NCBI GenBank assembly: GCA_007125845.1 | Contig: SLCK01000104.1 | Coordinates: forward strand, 1-36,904 | Source: Gemmatimonadota bacterium | GTDB taxonomy: Bacteria; Gemmatimonadota; Gemmatimonadetes; Longimicrobiales; Gaopeijiaceae | Length of the DNA: 36,904 bases | Reading direction: 5' to 3' | Shown here: positions 1-8,912 of the stretch, piece after piece | Layout of the letters: the number at the start of each line of letters is the position of its first letter | Position numbering within the stretch: position 1 is the stretch's first letter | Notes under the pieces: generated by a model | What the model saw: only the letters and a program-made list of their open reading frames with translations | What the model was told of the DNA's origin: nothing | The model's database searches: none | Position numbers and translations under genes: made by a program

Positions 1-237
1 AGCGAACTGCTGGGACAACGCCGTTGCGGAGTCGTTCTTCAGCAGCCTGAAGAAGGAAAGAATCCGAAAGCGGATCTATCGCACCCGCAATGAGGCGAAG
101 GCCGATCTGTTCGACTACATAAAGATGTTCTACAATCGTACCAGGCGCCACAGCCACCTCGGTGGCGTTAGCCCCGAAGCCTTCGAGCAGGCTTCACGCA
201 GCGACCCCTAGCTGTCCACGAGACCGGGGAAAGTCCA
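1..237 (+). mobile_element. Right end of an IS3-family insertion sequence (partial)
   Basis: The window opens inside an IS3-family transposase gene whose stop lies at 209-211. Just after it, 213-237 begins TGTCCACGAGACC and ends AAGTCCA, which resembles the right terminal inverted repeat of IS3-type elements; these usually read TGGACTT from the outside inward. The element probably ends at the CA at 236-237. The left end and the first reading frame are outside the window, so completeness cannot be judged. The boundary is inferred from the terminal pattern, not from a matched left repeat. Confidence 0.7.
2..211 (+). CDS. IS3-family transposase OrfB, C-terminal fragment
   Basis: The open frame enters from the left edge and gives 69 residues. 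It begins ANCWDNAVAESFFSSLKKE, the conserved block around the last acidic residue (the E of the DDE triad, in AVAES) of the IS3/IS150 integrase-type catalytic domain. It continues with the typical YNRTRRHSHLGGVSPEAFE ending and stops at TAG 209-211. The protein would act on DNA as the transposase, normally made as an OrfAB frameshift fusion. Only the tail is visible and it shows no break, so the gene may be intact upstream. Family assignment is firm. Confidence 0.93.
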   Translation, partial: ANCWDNAVAESFFSSLKKERIRKRIYRTRNEAKADLFDYIKMFYNRTRRHSHLGGVSPEAFEQASRSDP

Positions 238-355
238 CCCCGAGACGAGAAGTGTGGGAGCCCCAAGACTTTCCAATTGCCCTCCCCCACCCCCCGCATC
301 ATACTTCACTCGCTGCCACCGACGCAGCGTCCCAAGGTCCGCCCCGAGGTGCGCT

Positions 356-1150
356 ATGGCACGCTCCCGATTTTCCCTCGACCAACGGGTCACCGTCCTC
401 GTCTTCTGCGTCATGCTCACCGCTTGCGAGCGCACACTCTTCAGCGACGACTTCGAGGGCTACGCAGCGGGCCAGAGTGTCGGCGGCGCGACGCCGACGC
501 CCGCGCAGCCGGCGGGCGACTACATCCTCGTTCAGCGCGGCACCCCGAACCTGTTTCGCGTAACTACCGCCGACGCTCTCGTCGGTCAACAGAGCCTGCG
601 TCTCGAGAGAGGGTCGGACACGCACCCGGATCTGGAGAACTGTCCGCCGCCGACTGAGCAGATCTGCGAGAAGCCGTTCGAAATCTTCTTCATACCGGAC
701 GGACTACCGGAGTCATCCGGAGGGCCGGTATTCTATACCTGGCAGGGCCGAGCCTTCGGCCTGACCCCCGAATCGGCCATCGAATTCAGTCTGTTCCAAC
801 CGGGCCTCTTCTTTGCGACGCGATTGCGGCTGCGCCTCTTCAACGACCGCCTCGAGGCATGGCAGGGCACTACCCTTGAAGCGACGCTCGTCCATCCGTT
901 CGGCCAGCACCATACGATCATCCTTCGCGTCGATATCGCAGACCGGACCTACGCGTTGCAGGTTGGTGGGCCCGGCACCCCGGTTCCGCCGAGAAGCGCG
1001 CCCATCTGTGAGGCGAGCACCGTGATCTGCGGGGCATTCGCCCCCGCCGACGGCCTGAATCCGAGGAGCTTCCTCTTGCGCACGGCGTATCACGACGAGA
1101 GCGCGCCCGGCTCCCGCTACGTCCTCGACAACCTCCACATCTCCCAGTAA
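356..1150 (+). CDS. Secreted lipoprotein with a probable concanavalin/LamG-like fold
   Basis: This encodes 264 residues from ATG 356, preceded by GAGGT at 345-349. The N-terminus has a short charged stretch, a hydrophobic core and a lipobox LTAC with Cys24, so it should be lipid-anchored in the envelope. The mature protein starts with an FSDDFEGY-type segment common at the start of secreted jelly-roll (LamG/concanavalin-like) domains. It has several scattered cysteines (CPPPTEQIC, CEASTVIC) that could form disulfides. An upstream ATG at 254 is in frame but would bury the signal peptide behind 34 proline- and arginine-rich residues, so 356 is preferred. It follows the IS3 end and may be a monocistronic accessory gene. 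No catalytic motif was recognised. The fold call is an inference. Confidence 0.75.
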   Translation: MARSRFSLDQRVTVLVFCVMLTACERTLFSDDFEGYAAGQSVGGATPTPAQPAGDYILVQRGTPNLFRVTTADALVGQQSLRLERGSDTHPDLENCPPPTEQICEKPFEIFFIPDGLPESSGGPVFYTWQGRAFGLTPESAIEFSLFQPGLFFATRLRLRLFNDRLEAWQGTTLEATLVHPFGQHHTIILRVDIADRTYALQVGGPGTPVPPRSAPICEASTVICGAFAPADGLNPRSFLLRTAYHDESAPGSRYVLDNLHISQ

Positions 1151-1170
1151 CGGAATTCTCCCCATCCCCG

Positions 1171-1851
1171 ATGTGTGGCCGCTACGCCCTCTCGATCGAG
1201 CAGCAGGAAATGCTCGAGATCTATGTTGCAAACCTCTTCCTCGACGACTGGCGGTCCCGCTACAACATCGCGCCCACCCAGGAGGCGCCGGTCCTGGTCC
1301 AGAAGGACGGGGAGCTGGGGATCCGGCCCTTTCGGTGGGGCCTCGTCCCCTTCTGGGCGAAGGATCCCTCGATCGGAAACCGGATGATCAACGCCCGCTC
1401 CGAGACCGTCGCCGAGAAGCCGTCCTTCCGGACCGCCTGGAAGCACGGACGCAGGTGTCTGGTTCTCGCCGACGCGTTCTACGAGTGGCAGAAGCCGGCC
1501 TCGGGGAAGGGACCGAAGACGCCCCATGCGATCCGGCTGGCCGATGAGAGGCCGTTCGGCCTCGCCGGCCTGTGGGAGTCGTGGGACGGGGAGGGGGGGG
1601 AGCTTCGGACCTTCACGATCCTCACGTCCGAGCCGAACGAGCTGCTCCGACCCATCCACAACCGGATGCCCGTGATCCTCGGGGACCGGGACGCCTGGGA
1701 GGCGTGGGTGGATCCGGACGTGCCCCCCGGCGAGCTCGAGGAGCTCCTCGGTCCCTACCGTCCCGAAGAGATGCAGGCCTACCCGGTGAGCACGTACGTC
1801 AACAACCCGGGGAACGAAGGGGAGGAGTGCCTACGGAGGGTGCCAGACTAG
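1171..1851 (+). CDS. yedK: SOS-response-associated peptidase (SRAP/YedK/HMCES family)
   Basis: The 226-residue protein belongs to the SRAP family, which forms a covalent thiazolidine crosslink with abasic sites in single-stranded DNA and so protects them. It begins MCGRYALS, so after removal of Met the catalytic Cys2 is N-terminal; this fixes the ATG at 1171. The other active-site positions are visible: Asn74 in INARSE, Glu105 in FYEW and His163 in HNRMPVIL. The length matches the family. The gene starts 20 bp after the lipoprotein stop, but the two have no obvious shared function. I saw no clear LexA-type box in the short upstream gap. A hairpin follows the stop. Confidence 0.95.
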   Translation: MCGRYALSIEQQEMLEIYVANLFLDDWRSRYNIAPTQEAPVLVQKDGELGIRPFRWGLVPFWAKDPSIGNRMINARSETVAEKPSFRTAWKHGRRCLVLADAFYEWQKPASGKGPKTPHAIRLADERPFGLAGLWESWDGEGGELRTFTILTSEPNELLRPIHNRMPVILGDRDAWEAWVDPDVPPGELEELLGPYRPEEMQAYPVSTYVNNPGNEGEECLRRVPD

Positions 1852-2170
1852 GCGTGCGGCCTGAAAGCCCCGGCCGCACCTGCGTCCCCCTCCGCCGTCA
1901 CCGCCACCGCGTCACCGTATCAGGCGAGCCAACCCGTGACGTGGTCGGAGCCGCCCCCGTCACGGTATAACACGGATCTTCAGGTGTTACGGATTTAGCC
2001 AGTCGGCGACTCGCCTTCCGGCGCCTTCGAGCCCTCGACGACGCTGTCCTCCCGAAGATTCGATCGCGAGCCGGCCCGCTGCAAACCAGACCCCCTGTGC
2101 CCACAGGAGGCAGTCCTTCTCGCGGATACGTCGGCCCCTAGCCCGACGTGTGCCCACCTTGGAGGGTGTC
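1852..2170. other. Intergenic region and leader upstream of the susC-like gene
   Basis: No credible gene is present. An 8-bp perfect stem (GTGCGGCC 1854-1861 / GGCCGCAC 1872-1879, 10-nt loop) follows the yedK stop. It lacks a T-run, so it is only a weak terminator candidate. A -10-like TATAAC lies at 1966-1971 without a good -35. It overlaps a 6-bp inverted repeat TAACAC/GTGTTA (1968-1973 and 1984-1989). A near-identical decamer, GTCAC(C/G)GTAT, occurs at 1911-1920 and 1959-1968. These could mark the promoter/operator of the SusCD operon, leaving a leader of about 180 nt. All of this is suggestive only. Confidence 0.35.
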
Positions 2171-5100
2171 ATGACCAGTTACGGTGGTTCGTGGGTCGCG
2201 GCGACGCTGGCCGCAATCGTCCTGGCGGGATCGCTGGAGGCCGCGCAGCAGCCGGTCGAGAGCCTGGCAGCGTCCAATCCGGCATCGTTCGAGTTGGTGG
2301 TGCTGGGCGACCATCTCGTGCTTACGGGGAGGAAGCCGCTTCCGGAACCCAGGTCGATGAATGTGAGCCTGGACCTGGGGCCAACGGCGTCGCTGTCGCA
2401 GGCAACCAATCGTTCAGCCTGGTCCTCCCTCCGGCTTCGCCAGGGGACGATCGAGGGCCAGGTCTCCGATGCCTCCAGCCTGGCTCCGCTGAGCACCACC
2501 CAGGTGCACATCCCTGCTCTCGGAATGGGTACCATCTCGGGAGTCGACGGCTCGTACCGCTTGAGCGACGTCCCGGCCGGAACCCATGTCCTCGTCGCTG
2601 AGCGCATCGGATACGAGAGTCAGAGCCAGGAGATCTCGGTCGGAGACGGGGTCACCGTCTCCGTGGACTTCGCGCTCCGGCGACAGGCCCTGGCCCTGGA
2701 TGAGGTAGTGGTCACGGGAACGCCCGGCGGGAGTCAGCGGCGGGCCCTGGGCAATGTGGTGAGCCAGATCGACGCCTCCAGCATCGAGAATCGTCCGGTC
2801 ACTCGGCTCGAGCACGCCATCGGGAGCTCCGTTCCGGGTGTTCGCATGATGGCTCCCACGGGTGCCGCTGGTGGTGAGATGTCAATTCGAGTCCGCGGCT
2901 CATCGAGTCTTGCCCTCTCCGGCGATCCATTGATCTACGTCGACGGCGTGCGGTTGAACGCTCGCCGTGCGTTCGACGGCCGTGGCAGCGCGACCTCTCG
3001 GCTTCAGGACATCGACCCCTCGATGATCGAGAGCATCGAGATCATCAAGGGACCGGCTGCCGCCACGCTGTACGGGACCGAGGCCTCCAACGGAGTGATC
3101 CAGATCATCACGAAGCGGGGTGAGTCGGGTGCCGCGGTCTTCGAGTCCTCGGTCGAGCTCGGCGCGAACTGGCAGCCTGATCCGACGCGGAACTTCGGCC
3201 TCCATTGGTACCGTGACTCCGCCACCGGCGAGTTCAGGTCCCACAATTTCTACGAGTTGGAGCAATCTCCCGACCGATTCGGAAAGCCGCTCTTCCAGTA
3301 TGGGCCGATCCAGCGTTACAACGGGTCCGTGCGGGGGGGCTCCGACCTCTTTCGCTACTACGCTGCGGTCAACCGCACCTCCGAGGAGGGATTCAGTCGA
3401 GGAGATTGGACCAAGGGATGGAGAGTACAGACCAGTCTCACGGCCGTGCCGAGGGAAGGGTTGAGCCTCACCGTGCACTCTTCCCGCAGCGTGCGGGACA
3501 CCCGCGACCTGGGCAGCGTGATGTGTTCCTATGCCTGCTGGGCGAATCCCGTGACGGTGGATCGCCCGCAGCGGGGAGCCGGCCGTCCCTACGAGTCATT
3601 GCTCGCGGGCCAGACGGACATCCGCAGCTCGAACCGCTTCTCCTGGAGTGCGGAGCTCAGCCACAACCCTGCTACCTGGTTCAGCCACCGCCTGGTGGGT
3701 GGAGTTGACGACTCCGGAATCGAGCGAGTGCAGTTCACTCCGAGGGGCGCCAATGGCTTCGAGCAGTTCTGGGGGGTCGCCGGACGGGATGGCCAGAAGC
3801 AGATCTGGACCGTCGATACGCCCACTCGAACGCTGGACTACTCGGCTACGCTGACGTTGCCCGTGACCGACCAACTGCAATCGAGCACCTCCTGGGGACT
3901 GCAATGGTTCAATCGCCAGGAGCGGGAGGTGTGGGTCCTTGGGAGCAATTTCGCGGTTCCGGCGCTTGCTACGGTCGGGGCGGCCGCAGACCGGGATTCC
4001 AGAGAGACGTACGTCGAAAACACCACCGTCGGCACCTTCATCCAGAACGAATTCTCGTGGGAGAATCGACTGTTCTTCACGGGAGCCGTGCGCTTTGATG
4101 ACCACAGCGCCTTCGGCACCGACTTCGACGCGGCGATCTACCCGAAGGTGAGCGGCAGCTGGGTTCTGAGCGAGGAGGAGTTCTTTCCGGAAGAGGTGCT
4201 GGGGGTGGATTTGTCGCAGTTCCGGATCCGGGGAGCCTGGGGTCAATCGGGAATGCAGCCGGATGCCTTCGCGGCTCAGCGGCTCTACCGACCGGAAACC
4301 GGTCCCCAGACTCAGCCCGTGCTCACGCGGGAAGCGTTCGGCAATCCGGATCTCGGGCCGGAAACGGGCTCAGAGCTCGAGGTCGGGTTCGATGCGGGTA
4401 TGTTGAGTGACCGACTTTCCCTCGGCTTCACTTACTACAACCGGGTCACGAAGGATGCGATCGTGGCTCGACCGGTGCGGTCGTCCGTGGGGTTCCCCGG
4501 AACCCAGTTCCTGAACATCGGGCAGACCAGCAACTGGGGCACCGAGACGGAGCTGAATGCAGAGTTGCTGGCTCCGGGTCGCGCCCTGGGATGGGACATG
4601 AGCCTCGGCTTCAGCACCATGGGGAACCGAATCGATGACATGGGCGGCGTAAGCCGGCTCCTCGTCGTGGCGCTGAGCGGAATGCCGTCTCGAGATCAGT
4701 ACCACGTCGAGGGGTACCCCCTGGCCAGCCTCTTCACCCCGCGGGTGCTCTCGGCCGACTTCGTCGACGGGGACAGCGGTCCGGTCACGAACCTGATGTG
4801 CGACGGTGGAACGGGTCGGAGCGGCCTCGAGGTGGGAGGGTCGCCCGTTCCGTGTGAGGAGGCCCCCGACCTGTATTGGGGTCAAGTCGACCCCACCTGG
4901 CAGGTCCATCTCTCCTCAACCTGGAGGCTGGGACCGAACCTGAGTCTGACCGCGGCGGTGGACGCTCAGGGAGGACACGTGATGAACGCAGACTACCTGG
5001 CTGGCCAGAACACGCGCTTCTCCGAGCCCTTCGTGAAGGAGAACGATCCGCTATTCCAGGCGAATGAGCGAGTGTCTCGTGGAGCCAACGTCATCCACGA

Positions 5101-5365
5101 CGCGGGGTTCGCCAAGCTCCGGGAGCTCACGGTGCGCTACGCGCTCCCTCCGGCGCTGCTCCAGCCCATGGGCGTGTCCAGGGCCAGCATCCGGGGCTCG
5201 ATGTTCAACGTCCACACTCTCTGGATCCAACAGAAGTACGTCGCGAGCGGGCAGCGGATCTGGGATCCGGAGATGCACTCGCCGAACTTCGAGTACGGCG
5301 GAATCGCCACGGGATCGCCTCCTCCAATGTCCCACGCCACGATCCAGTTCAATGTCACGTTCTGA
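2171..5365 (+). CDS. SusC/RagA-type TonB-dependent outer-membrane transporter
   Basis: The 1064-residue protein should form a 22-strand outer-membrane barrel that imports a bound ligand using TonB energy. After a signal peptide (about 1-25) comes a short region of unknown role. A carboxypeptidase-regulatory-like beta domain follows at about 92-170 (GTIEGQVSD to VDFALRR). A TonB-box-like segment LDEVVVTG lies at about 176-183. The plug spans about 185-317 and includes the family hallmarks IYVDGVR, IESIEIIKGPAAATLYG and GVIQIITKRG. The C-terminus ends in an aromatic strand (FNVTF). ATG 2171 is chosen because GGAGGG lies at 2161-2166; an in-frame ATG at 2150 lacks this spacing. The susD-like gene follows after 58 bp, so the pair fits a SusCD uptake complex. 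The substrate is unknown; the amidase downstream hints at an amide or peptide. Confidence 0.93.
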   Translation: MTSYGGSWVAATLAAIVLAGSLEAAQQPVESLAASNPASFELVVLGDHLVLTGRKPLPEPRSMNVSLDLGPTASLSQATNRSAWSSLRLRQGTIEGQVSDASSLAPLSTTQVHIPALGMGTISGVDGSYRLSDVPAGTHVLVAERIGYESQSQEISVGDGVTVSVDFALRRQALALDEVVVTGTPGGSQRRALGNVVSQIDASSIENRPVTRLEHAIGSSVPGVRMMAPTGAAGGEMSIRVRGSSSLALSGDPLIYVDGVRLNARRAFDGRGSATSRLQDIDPSMIESIEIIKGPAAATLYGTEASNGVIQIITKRGESGAAVFESSVELGANWQPDPTRNFGLHWYRDSATGEFRSHNFYELEQSPDRFGKPLFQYGPIQRYNGSVRGGSDLFRYYAAVNRTSEEGFSRGDWTKGWRVQTSLTAVPREGLSLTVHSSRSVRDTRDLGSVMCSYACWANPVTVDRPQRGAGRPYESLLAGQTDIRSSNRFSWSAELSHNPATWFSHRLVGGVDDSGIERVQFTPRGANGFEQFWGVAGRDGQKQIWTVDTPTRTLDYSATLTLPVTDQLQSSTSWGLQWFNRQEREVWVLGSNFAVPALATVGAAADRDSRETYVENTTVGTFIQNEFSWENRLFFTGAVRFDDHSAFGTDFDAAIYPKVSGSWVLSEEEFFPEEVLGVDLSQFRIRGAWGQSGMQPDAFAAQRLYRPETGPQTQPVLTREAFGNPDLGPETGSELEVGFDAGMLSDRLSLGFTYYNRVTKDAIVARPVRSSVGFPGTQFLNIGQTSNWGTETELNAELLAPGRALGWDMSLGFSTMGNRIDDMGGVSRLLVVALSGMPSRDQYHVEGYPLASLFTPRVLSADFVDGDSGPVTNLMCDGGTGRSGLEVGGSPVPCEEAPDLYWGQVDPTWQVHLSSTWRLGPNLSLTAAVDAQGGHVMNADYLAGQNTRFSEPFVKENDPLFQANERVSRGANVIHDAGFAKLRELTVRYALPPALLQPMGVSRASIRGSMFNVHTLWIQQKYVASGQRIWDPEMHSPNFEYGGIATGSPPPMSHATIQFNVTF

Positions 5366-5423
5366 CCGTGGCCGTCGGGAAAAGCGAAGCGGTGCACACA
5401 CAAGCTCGAGGAGGGAGCGAGTC

Positions 5424-6710
5424 ATGAAAGATGGGTTCTTGCGAGTCGGAGAGCGCCCGGGTTCGAGGCACCGGTCCGGAGGGGTTCGGGGCCTGCGCTG
5501 GGCCGTGGGAGTGCTCGCGTTGTTCACCATGTCCTCGGCGTGCGACAGCCTCCTCGAGGTGGAGCTTCCCGGCCAGCTCGTCGATGCGGACCTGAATGAT
5601 CCTCAGCTTGCGGAGACGCTGGTGCTGTCTGCTCAGGCCGATTTCGAGTGCGGCCTCGCGGGCTACCAGATGGTCACCGGGTCGTGGGCGAATGAGATTC
5701 AGTACATCCACACGGGCCAATTCATCGGTCTCATCCGTTATGATACGCGCCAGTTTCTTTCTCGTGACCACGTCGGGCCATGCAAGGGAGTGGGCGCCGA
5801 CTGGAATCCGAGCTGGTTTCCGCTTCACCTTTCTCGGACGATGGCGGCCGAAGCCGTGCAGCGGATTGAGACCTTTCCGGAGGGAGTGGTCGGCGATCCG
5901 GACTTCCTCATCGGCAAGGCTCGCGCCTACGAAGGGTACTCGACTCTGTTGCTCAGCGAGGCCTTCTGCGGAATCGTCTTCGAAGGCGATGGGGTGGTGA
6001 GAGATCGTTCCGAGGGGTTCCAGAGGGCCGAGGCCCTCTTCACCGATGCCCTCAATCGAGTGAGTGCCAGCGGAGCGGAGGAGAGCGCCGCAATCGCTGA
6101 CCTCGCGCGGGTCGGGCGAGCGAGGGCACGCCTCAACCTCGGCAATGGCGCGGGAGTCCTGGAGGATGCTCAGGCGGTGTCCGAGGGATTCGTTCACTAC
6201 GCAACTTACGATCGGACCCCCACGCGGCGTCAGAGTCAGATGCAGCAAGTCAACAACGAGTGGTACACTCTGCACCCCGACTTTCGGGCAGTCGAGGTCC
6301 AGGGCGTCCCGGATCCGAGGCTTCCCACCGTAGACCTCGGCACGACTCAGACGGGCGCAGACTGGTGGGAGCAGAGGAAATTCCCGGACGAGGGGACGGA
6401 CATTCCGTTCGCCAGTTGGAGGGAAGCCCAACTGATGATCGCCGAGGTGGAAGGCGGTCAGGTGGCCGTCGATGTGATCAATCTCCTCCGCGACACCTAT
6501 GGACTTCCGCACTTCGAGAGCTCGAACGAGGACGAGATCCGGGACCAATTGAGGCGGGAACGCCGCATTGAGCTCTTCCAACAAGCCACCAAGCTCGGAG
6601 ACGATCTTCGGTGGGGCACTCACGTGGACTGGGATGTCGGCACCAACCCGATCGGGCACCCGTACGGCGACGAGACCTGCATGCCGGTCCCGGACATAGA
6701 GTTTCTCTGA
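5424..6710 (+). CDS. SusD/RagB-like substrate-binding lipoprotein
   Basis: This encodes 428 residues from ATG 5424 behind GAGGAGGGA at 5408-5416. A positively charged N-terminus and hydrophobic stretch lead to a lipobox-like SSAC with Cys40, followed by DSLLEVELPG, the usual start of mature SusD-like proteins. The C-terminal part has the family pattern ASWREAQLMIAEVE, then NLLRDTYGLP, then LRRERRIELF. Such proteins sit as a lid on the partner SusC barrel at the cell surface and capture ligand. It is shorter than classical SusD (about 500 residues), as in many Gemmatimonadota-type members. The frame is open 120 codons upstream, but that part overlaps susC antisense-like sequence and lacks a signal peptide. 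The stop overlaps the amidase start as TGATG, implying translational coupling. Confidence 0.9.
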   Translation: MKDGFLRVGERPGSRHRSGGVRGLRWAVGVLALFTMSSACDSLLEVELPGQLVDADLNDPQLAETLVLSAQADFECGLAGYQMVTGSWANEIQYIHTGQFIGLIRYDTRQFLSRDHVGPCKGVGADWNPSWFPLHLSRTMAAEAVQRIETFPEGVVGDPDFLIGKARAYEGYSTLLLSEAFCGIVFEGDGVVRDRSEGFQRAEALFTDALNRVSASGAEESAAIADLARVGRARARLNLGNGAGVLEDAQAVSEGFVHYATYDRTPTRRQSQMQQVNNEWYTLHPDFRAVEVQGVPDPRLPTVDLGTTQTGADWWEQRKFPDEGTDIPFASWREAQLMIAEVEGGQVAVDVINLLRDTYGLPHFESSNEDEIRDQLRRERRIELFQQATKLGDDLRWGTHVDWDVGTNPIGHPYGDETCMPVPDIEFL

Positions 6711-8380
6711 TGCCTCAGGCGGGTGTGGACGTCAGATCTGTGCCAGCCCCGGGATCGTTGCCGCTAGGGCGGACACGGACAGGGTGGCTCGTGCTGTGCG
6801 TTGGTGTCCTCGTGCCCGCTCCTGCGGACATCCAGGCGGATCAGCAGAGGAATCGCTTCGACCTCGAGTCGGCCACGATCCCGGAGATCAACGCAGCTTT
6901 CGACTCGGGCGCTCTTACTTCGGTGGGGTTGGTGGAGCTGTATCTCGCGAGGATCGACGCCTATGACCTGCGAGGCCCCGCCCTGAATGCGGTGATCGTC
7001 CTGAATCCGCATGCGCTCGAGTTGGCTGCGGCTCTGGATGAGGAACGGGCGGCGAGCGGGCCGCGAAGTCCGCTCCATGGGATTCCGGTGCTCGTCAAGG
7101 ACAACTTCAACACCGTCGATATGCCGACCACCGCGGGGTCGGTGGCCCTGGCCGGTTCGATTCCCCCGAGCGATGCGTTCGCGGTGGAGCGATTGCGTGA
7201 GGCGGGCGCGATCATTCTTGGAAAGGTGAACCTCAGCGAGTTCGCGACTCCGGCGGGGCAAGGGGCGTACAACTCCCTCAGCGGCATCACGAGGAACCCA
7301 CACAACCTCCGGCGGGATCCGGGAAGCTCGAGCGGTGGTACGGCCGCGGCGGTGAGCGCCAACTTCGCACCTGTGGGTCTGGGCACGGACACGGGGGGCT
7401 CGATCCGGGGCCCAGCTGCAGCGACCGGCCTCGTCGGCATCCGACCCACGTTCGGCCTCGTGAGCCGGCACGGCATCATCCCTCAAGTCCCCTCCCTCGA
7501 TGTGGGTGGTCCACTGGCCCGCAGCGTCACCGACGTCGCGATCACGCTCGGAGTCATCGCAGGCCCGGATCCCAGGGATCCGGCCACGATGGAGGAGGAC
7601 GCGGTCTACGGTCGGGACTATGCAGCGTCCCTGGATGGAGATGCCCTCGACGGGGCACGGCTCGGCGTGCTGCGGGACTTCTTTGGCGGGCATCCGGACG
7701 TCGATCGCCTCGTGGAAGGCGCCCTGGACGATATGAGGGCTCTAGGCGCGAGCATCGTGGACCCGATACGGCTCGACCCGCAATTCTTCGAGCTGATGGG
7801 AGGGCTGCGTGCGAACCTCGATGCCGAGTTCAAGCCGGCTCTGGAGGCGTACCTCGCCACGCTCCCGGATGGGTTCCCCCGAACCCTGGAGGAAGTCATC
7901 GCCCGCTACGAAGCGGACGAGGTCGTCAGTTCCCCGACGCCCGTCAATCCCGGGCTGATCGCGTCGCACGTGCGGAAATTGGAGATCGGCGGCTGGGACC
8001 ATCCCGGCTATGTGACGGCGATGGAGCGCGACATGCCCCTCGTACGCGAGACGGTGGTTGCGATCCTGGACGAGTACGACCTCGACGCGCTGATCTATCC
8101 GACCTCCAGGTGTCCGGCTCGGCCGATCTTCAACATCGAAGACAGCAGCTTCACGTGCGAACCGGGACCGAGCGGGGTCAACATCGCGAGCTACTCGGGG
8201 TTCCCGGACGTGCAGGTTCCCGTTGGATTCAGCGCGGATGGCCTTCCGGCCACCATCTCCTTCGTCGGACGGGCCTATACCGAGGCCAACCTGCTCGCCT
8301 ACGCCTACGCCTACGAACAGGCGACCGGCCACCTCCGCCTTCCGTCCACGGTGCCGCCGCTTCCGGGAGAATCCTTCTAG
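6710..8380 (+). CDS. Exported amidase (amidase signature family)
   Basis: The 556-residue protein is an amidase-signature hydrolase that cleaves carboxamide bonds by a Ser-cisSer-Lys triad. The residues are visible as Lys130 (VLVKDN), Ser207 in GSSSGG and the nucleophile Ser231 in TDTGGSIRGP. The 24-residue Ser-Ser spacing fits the family. A hydrophobic segment at about 25-40 after an arginine-rich start suggests export. ATG 6710 shares its A with the susD stop (TGATG), so translation is probably coupled and the enzyme belongs to the SusCD operon. In that context it likely acts on the imported ligand in the periplasm. GatA is a related alternative, but the signal-like N-terminus and lack of gatB/gatC argue against it. 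Substrate unknown. The TAG stop overlaps the stop of the convergent gene. Confidence 0.92.
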   Translation: MPQAGVDVRSVPAPGSLPLGRTRTGWLVLCVGVLVPAPADIQADQQRNRFDLESATIPEINAAFDSGALTSVGLVELYLARIDAYDLRGPALNAVIVLNPHALELAAALDEERAASGPRSPLHGIPVLVKDNFNTVDMPTTAGSVALAGSIPPSDAFAVERLREAGAIILGKVNLSEFATPAGQGAYNSLSGITRNPHNLRRDPGSSSGGTAAAVSANFAPVGLGTDTGGSIRGPAAATGLVGIRPTFGLVSRHGIIPQVPSLDVGGPLARSVTDVAITLGVIAGPDPRDPATMEEDAVYGRDYAASLDGDALDGARLGVLRDFFGGHPDVDRLVEGALDDMRALGASIVDPIRLDPQFFELMGGLRANLDAEFKPALEAYLATLPDGFPRTLEEVIARYEADEVVSSPTPVNPGLIASHVRKLEIGGWDHPGYVTAMERDMPLVRETVVAILDEYDLDALIYPTSRCPARPIFNIEDSSFTCEPGPSGVNIASYSGFPDVQVPVGFSADGLPATISFVGRAYTEANLLAYAYAYEQATGHLRLPSTVPPLPGESF

Positions 8381-8763
8381 ATCCCGTCCCCGATCCCGGG
8401 AATCCGCAGGTAGATGGTCTCGCCGGGCCAGACCACCACGGGCTCGGTCACGAAACCTCCGGCCGCGATGAGGTTCACCTCGATCCGGAGATCGTGGGCC
8501 ATCCACTCCATCTCATGCGTGCTCACGGTGTTGCCGATGGCCAGCCCGACACGCCTCCGCGTTCCGTTCCAATCGGCGTAGATGCGCGCGTCGTTGAAGT
8601 GGTCGTTCTGGATCTCGATCCGGACCGGACCATCCCTCGAGCTGGGGGAGAAGGGGTCGTCTGGGGTGTCCTGTGCCGTGGAGGCGCACCCGCCCAGGAG
8701 GGCGAAGGTCAGGACTGCGGTCAGTGCTCGAGCGAGCGGTGGGCCCCACGTGCGTAGACGCAT
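8377..8763 (-). CDS. Small lipoprotein of unknown function
   Basis: The gene encodes 128 residues. The ATG at 8761-8763 follows GAGGAG at a suitable distance. The N-terminus (MRLRTWGPP, then a hydrophobic stretch and LLGGC) is a clear lipoprotein signal, followed by a short Asp/Ser/Pro linker. The mature domain has a run of beta-strand-like segments (VRIEIQNDHFNDARIY, RIEVNLIAAGG, IYLRIPG) consistent with a small beta-sandwich, with no catalytic motif. It is the last of three minus-strand lipoprotein genes separated by about 150-bp gaps, each with its own Shine-Dalgarno, so separate transcription is possible. Its TAG stop overlaps the amidase stop in a shared CTAG. Confidence 0.82.
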   Translation of the reverse strand: MRLRTWGPPLARALTAVLTFALLGGCASTAQDTPDDPFSPSSRDGPVRIEIQNDHFNDARIYADWNGTRRRVGLAIGNTVSTHEMEWMAHDLRIEVNLIAAGGFVTEPVVVWPGETIYLRIPGIGDGI

Positions 8764-8912
8764 CGTGCGACTCCTCTTCAAAGGGAGTCCTTGAACGCGC
8801 CCGGGAGGGCGGCCGTGCTCCGGCCGTCGGCTCGGTGCACCTCCGCCCCCAGGGGGCACGATACGTCAACGTACGTGGTGGTGTTTGGAACGACAAGGAA
8901 GTTGTGGCCGAC

